DNA from: Epsilonproteobacteria bacterium UBA6211
Lineage (GTDB): Bacteria > Campylobacterota > Campylobacteria > Campylobacterales > Arcobacteraceae
Direction: 5' to 3'
DNA length: 17,711 nt
Assembly (NCBI GenBank): GCA_002421845.1
Contig: DISL01000066.1
Coordinates: 1 to 17,711, forward strand
The notes under the pieces were generated by a model, which worked only from the letters and a program-made list of their open reading frames with translations, had not been told where the DNA came from and did not search any database. Positions 15,284-17,711 of the stretch are shown here, piece after piece. Positions within the stretch are counted from its first letter, which is position 1. Each line of letters opens with the position of its first letter. A program made the translations under genes and the position numbers.

Positions 15284-17509
15284 ATGTCAGCAAACACAAA
15301 AATTATCTGGACGGAAATTGACGAAGCACCTGCTTTGGCAACGTACTCATTGTTACCAATCGTAAACGGTTTTACTAAAGCAGCCGGTGTTGCAGTAGAA
15401 ACAAGAGATATATCTTTAAGTGGAAGGGTTATAGCAAATCTAAGCCCTTGGTTACCTGAAGAACAAAGAATGGCTGATTATTTGGCAGAACTTGGTGAGT
15501 TAGCACTTACAAAAGAAGCAAACATTATTAAACTACCGAATATTAGTGCTTCAGTTCCTCAGTTAATAGCAACTATTAAAGAGTTACAGGCAAAAGGTTA
15601 TAAACTTCCTGATTATCCTGAAAATCCATCAACAGATGAAGAAAAAGCTGTACAAGAGGCATATTCAAAATGTTTAGGAAGTGCTGTTAATCCGGTACTT
15701 AGAGAAGGAAATAGTGACAGAAGATGTGCTACACCTGTTAAAAACTATGCAAAAAGAAACCCACACAAACTAAGAGATTTTAGTGAAGGTTCAAAAGCTC
15801 ATGTTTCACACATGACAAGCGGAGATTTTTACGGTAACGAAAAATCTGTTTGTGTAGAAAAAGGTGGTTCATTTAAAATAGAACTTGCAAAAAAAGACGG
15901 AACGGTTGTAACTTTAAAAGATGGTTTAAAATCAACTGACGGTGAAGTTCTTGACGGTACTTTTATGAGTGTTAGAGCTTTAAGAGCGTTTATAGAAGAG
16001 TCAATAGCCGAAGCACAAAAAGACGGTCTTTTATATTCAGTTCACTTAAAAGCAACTATGATGAAAGTAAGTGACCCTATTATGTTCGGTCATTTTGTTA
16101 CGGTATTTTACAAAGATGTATTTGCTAAACATGCAGACACTTTCAAAGAAATAGGTGTAAATGTTAAAAACGGTCTTGGTGACGTATATGCAAGAATTGC
16201 AAAATTACCTGCTGATAAAAAAGCAGAAATTGAAGCGGATATTCAAGCTGTTTATACAAAAAGACCAAGTATCGCAATGGTTGACAGTGACAAAGGTATA
16301 ACAAATCTACATGTTCCAAATGACGTTATTATCGATGCTTCTATGCCTGTAGTGGTAAGAGACGGCGGTAAAATGTGGAATAGCGAAGGAAAAGTACAAG
16401 ATTGTTTAGCTGTTATTCCTGATAGATGTTATGCTACTATGTATGCAGAGATTATGGATGATGTTAGAACAAAAGGTAAATTAGACGTTACTACAATGGG
16501 AACTGTTCCAAACGTAGGTTTAATGGCTCAAAAAGCTGAAGAATACGGCTCACACCCGACAACATTTGAAATTCCTGCAGATGGAACCGTAAGAGTAGTT
16601 GACGGTAACGGAAATGTATTAATGACTCACGAAGTAGAAGCAGGTGATATTTGGAGAATGAGTAGAACGAGAGATGTAGCGATAAAAGACTGGGTTAAAC
16701 TTGCTGTTACAAGAGCTAGATTATCAAATACTCCGGTTGTATTTTGGTTAGATAGCAATAGAGCACATGACGCACAAATCATTGCAAAAGTGAACAAATA
16801 TTTACCTGAACACGATACAAAAGGTTTAACGATAGAGATTCTTGCTCCTGAAAAAGCTATGGCTTATTCTTTAGAAAGAATTAGAAAAGGTCAAGATACT
16901 ATTTCTGCAACAGGAAACGTATTGAGAGATTATTTAACAGACCTTTTCCCTATTTTAGAACTTGGAACAAGTGCAAAAATGCTTTCAATAGTACCGTTAT
17001 TAAACGGTGGTGGATTGTTTGAAACAGGTGCGGGTGGTTCAGCTCCTAAACACGTTCAACAATTTGAGCAAGAGGGATATTTAAGATGGGATAGTTTAGG
17101 TGAGTTCTTGGCACTTCAAGTAAGCTTAGAACACCTTGCAAATACATTTGATAATAAAAAAGCTGCTGTTTTAGCAAAAACTTTAGATTTAGCAAATGAT
17201 AAATTCCTTGTAGAAGACAAATCTCCTGCAAGAAAAATCGGAAGTATTGATAACAGAGGAAGCCACTTCTATCTTGGTCTATACTGGGCTGAAGCTTTAG
17301 CAAATCAAAATGATGATTCTGAACTTAAAGCTAAATTTACAAAAGTTTATGCTGATTTAAAAGCAAATGAAGATAAAATAAACTCAGAACTAATCGGTGC
17401 ACAAGGTAAACCACAAGATGTTGGCGGATACTATAGACCTAATTTTGCAAAAGCAAGTAAGGCTATGAGACCGAGTGCTACATTAAATAACATTATAGAT
17501 GCAATTTAA
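15284..17509 (+). CDS. icd: Monomeric NADP-dependent isocitrate dehydrogenase
   Basis: Oxidatively decarboxylates isocitrate to 2-oxoglutarate with NADP in the cytoplasm, feeding the TCA cycle and glutamate synthesis. The protein is of the large monomeric class (741 residues from this start; class norm about 740), not the 400-residue dimeric type. Substrate-site segments are intact: LGSAVNPVLREGNSDRR (131-147) with Ser133, Asn136 and Arg140, HLKATMMK with Lys256, and IIDASMP with Asp351; these sit one residue later than the equivalent Azotobacter vinelandii positions as I recall them. VFWLDSNRAHDAQI contains the Arg/Asp pair of the cofactor-metal region. The frame is open back to 15203, but AGGAG at 15271-15275, nine bases before ATG 15284, and the protein start MSANTKIIWTEIDEAP fix this start. 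It stands alone with its own promoter, between the mltG terminator and two downstream hairpins. Confidence 0.97.
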   Translation: MSANTKIIWTEIDEAPALATYSLLPIVNGFTKAAGVAVETRDISLSGRVIANLSPWLPEEQRMADYLAELGELALTKEANIIKLPNISASVPQLIATIKELQAKGYKLPDYPENPSTDEEKAVQEAYSKCLGSAVNPVLREGNSDRRCATPVKNYAKRNPHKLRDFSEGSKAHVSHMTSGDFYGNEKSVCVEKGGSFKIELAKKDGTVVTLKDGLKSTDGEVLDGTFMSVRALRAFIEESIAEAQKDGLLYSVHLKATMMKVSDPIMFGHFVTVFYKDVFAKHADTFKEIGVNVKNGLGDVYARIAKLPADKKAEIEADIQAVYTKRPSIAMVDSDKGITNLHVPNDVIIDASMPVVVRDGGKMWNSEGKVQDCLAVIPDRCYATMYAEIMDDVRTKGKLDVTTMGTVPNVGLMAQKAEEYGSHPTTFEIPADGTVRVVDGNGNVLMTHEVEAGDIWRMSRTRDVAIKDWVKLAVTRARLSNTPVVFWLDSNRAHDAQIIAKVNKYLPEHDTKGLTIEILAPEKAMAYSLERIRKGQDTISATGNVLRDYLTDLFPILELGTSAKMLSIVPLLNGGGLFETGAGGSAPKHVQQFEQEGYLRWDSLGEFLALQVSLEHLANTFDNKKAAVLAKTLDLANDKFLVEDKSPARKIGSIDNRGSHFYLGLYWAEALANQNDDSELKAKFTKVYADLKANEDKINSELIGAQGKPQDVGGYYRPNFAKASKAMRPSATLNNIIDAI

Positions 17510-17557
17510 TCGGTTGTTTTGTAGTTATTTAAATTTCTAAAGAAAATTACGATAATA

Positions 17558-17583
17558 TAGGGATTAGAGTTTTCTAATCCCTA
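17558..17583. repeat. Perfect 11-bp inverted repeat after icd
   Basis: TAGGGATTAGA (17558-17568) and TCTAATCCCTA (17573-17583) form a perfect stem around a GTTT loop, 49 bases after the icd stop. The base right after it is A-rich (AAAAACC), and no T tract follows on either strand, so it may be a 3' stabilising or processing hairpin, or a weak terminator, rather than a classical one. Confidence 0.6.
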
Positions 17584-17596
17584 AAAACCGCAAAGT

Positions 17597-17659
17597 AAAC
17601 GGTTAAGATTAAGTTTAGTGCTAGAATATTTATAGAGCTAAACTTAGCCTTAACCTTTT
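17597..17659 (+). terminator. Large hairpin with short T tract between icd and the next gene
   Basis: GGTTAAG (17601-17607) pairs with CTTAACC (17649-17655), then after a 3x3 internal loop AAGTTTAG (17611-17618) pairs with CTAAACTT (17638-17645). AAA at 17597-17599 can further pair with the TTT that follows. The outer stem is followed by TTTTG. It could terminate icd transcripts or act as a leader element for the gene at 17692; the T tract is short. Confidence 0.45.
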
Positions 17660-17691
17660 GTGGGTTTATAAACTATGCAAAAAGGATGAAA

Positions 17692-17711
17692 ATGAGAGGT
17701 AAAAAAGTAAC
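17692..17711 (+). CDS. Start of a further gene, cut by the window end (possibly malate dehydrogenase)
   Basis: ATG at 17692 is preceded by AAAGGA (17681-17686) at suitable spacing, and six complete codons are open to the window edge (MRGKKV). TATAAA near 17667-17672 could be its -10 box. The Lys-Lys-Val beginning would suit an NAD-binding Rossmann protein, and in Campylobacterota such as C. jejuni icd is followed by mdh; this is a synteny guess, not a sequence call. Confidence 0.45.

Noticed and set aside
17675..17689. Four-codon mini-frame before the last gene start
   Set aside because: ATG CAA AAA GGA TGA merely overlaps the ribosome-binding site; no sign of a leader peptide with regulatory codons.

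Overview
AT-rich, gene-dense DNA (A/T-rich third codon positions, several TTG starts, overlapping genes) that reads as a chromosome segment of a Campylobacterota (epsilonproteobacterial) bacterium, possibly Arcobacteraceae or a relative. The evidence is the C-terminal part of a probable M99-type (Csd4/Pgp1-like) peptidoglycan carboxypeptidase, the lolA / secA / LolC-type permease neighbourhood, HQWRQPL-type sensor kinases, a monomeric NADP isocitrate dehydrogenase, and a small RNase P RNA. The content is almost entirely core or conserved genes. I see no insertion sequence, prophage, CRISPR array, tRNA or rRNA.

Region 1 (1-3633, + strand) is a compact five-gene cluster with every junction overlapping: the 3' part of the probable carboxypeptidase, pabB, a short pabC-like aminotransferase-IV gene, an uncharacterised 144-residue protein with an SspB-like stretch, and a CvfB/YitL-like S1 RNA-binding protein. 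pabB and pabC make p-aminobenzoate for folate; no pabA is present. Region 2 (3634-6764, +) is a two-gene unit: a periplasmic PhnD-like solute-binding protein whose stop overlaps the start of a membrane sensor histidine kinase with HAMP and two PAS domains. No transporter genes are nearby, so the binding protein probably serves sensing. Its ribosome-binding site lies in a strong inverted repeat. Region 3 (about 6766-7092, -) is rnpB, the RNase P RNA, facing the kinase gene end to end.

Region 4 (7114-11527) is an envelope export block: lolA on the minus strand, and divergently secA followed five bases later by a LolC/LolE-type ABC permease. Together they cover Sec translocation, lipoprotein extraction and periplasmic lipoprotein carriage. 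Region 5 (11539-15160) has a large AsmA/YhdP-like membrane-anchored protein on the minus strand and mltG on the plus strand; their start codons overlap head to head. A good intrinsic terminator follows mltG. Region 6 (15200-17711) holds the monomeric NADP-dependent isocitrate dehydrogenase gene with its own promoter, followed by two hairpins and the first codons of another gene (by synteny perhaps mdh).

No wholly new system is evident. The best leads are the binding-protein/kinase pair with its hairpin leader, the SspB-like protein inside the folate cluster, the head-to-head overlap of the AsmA-like and mltG starts, and inverted repeats at the lolC/AsmA junction and after icd.
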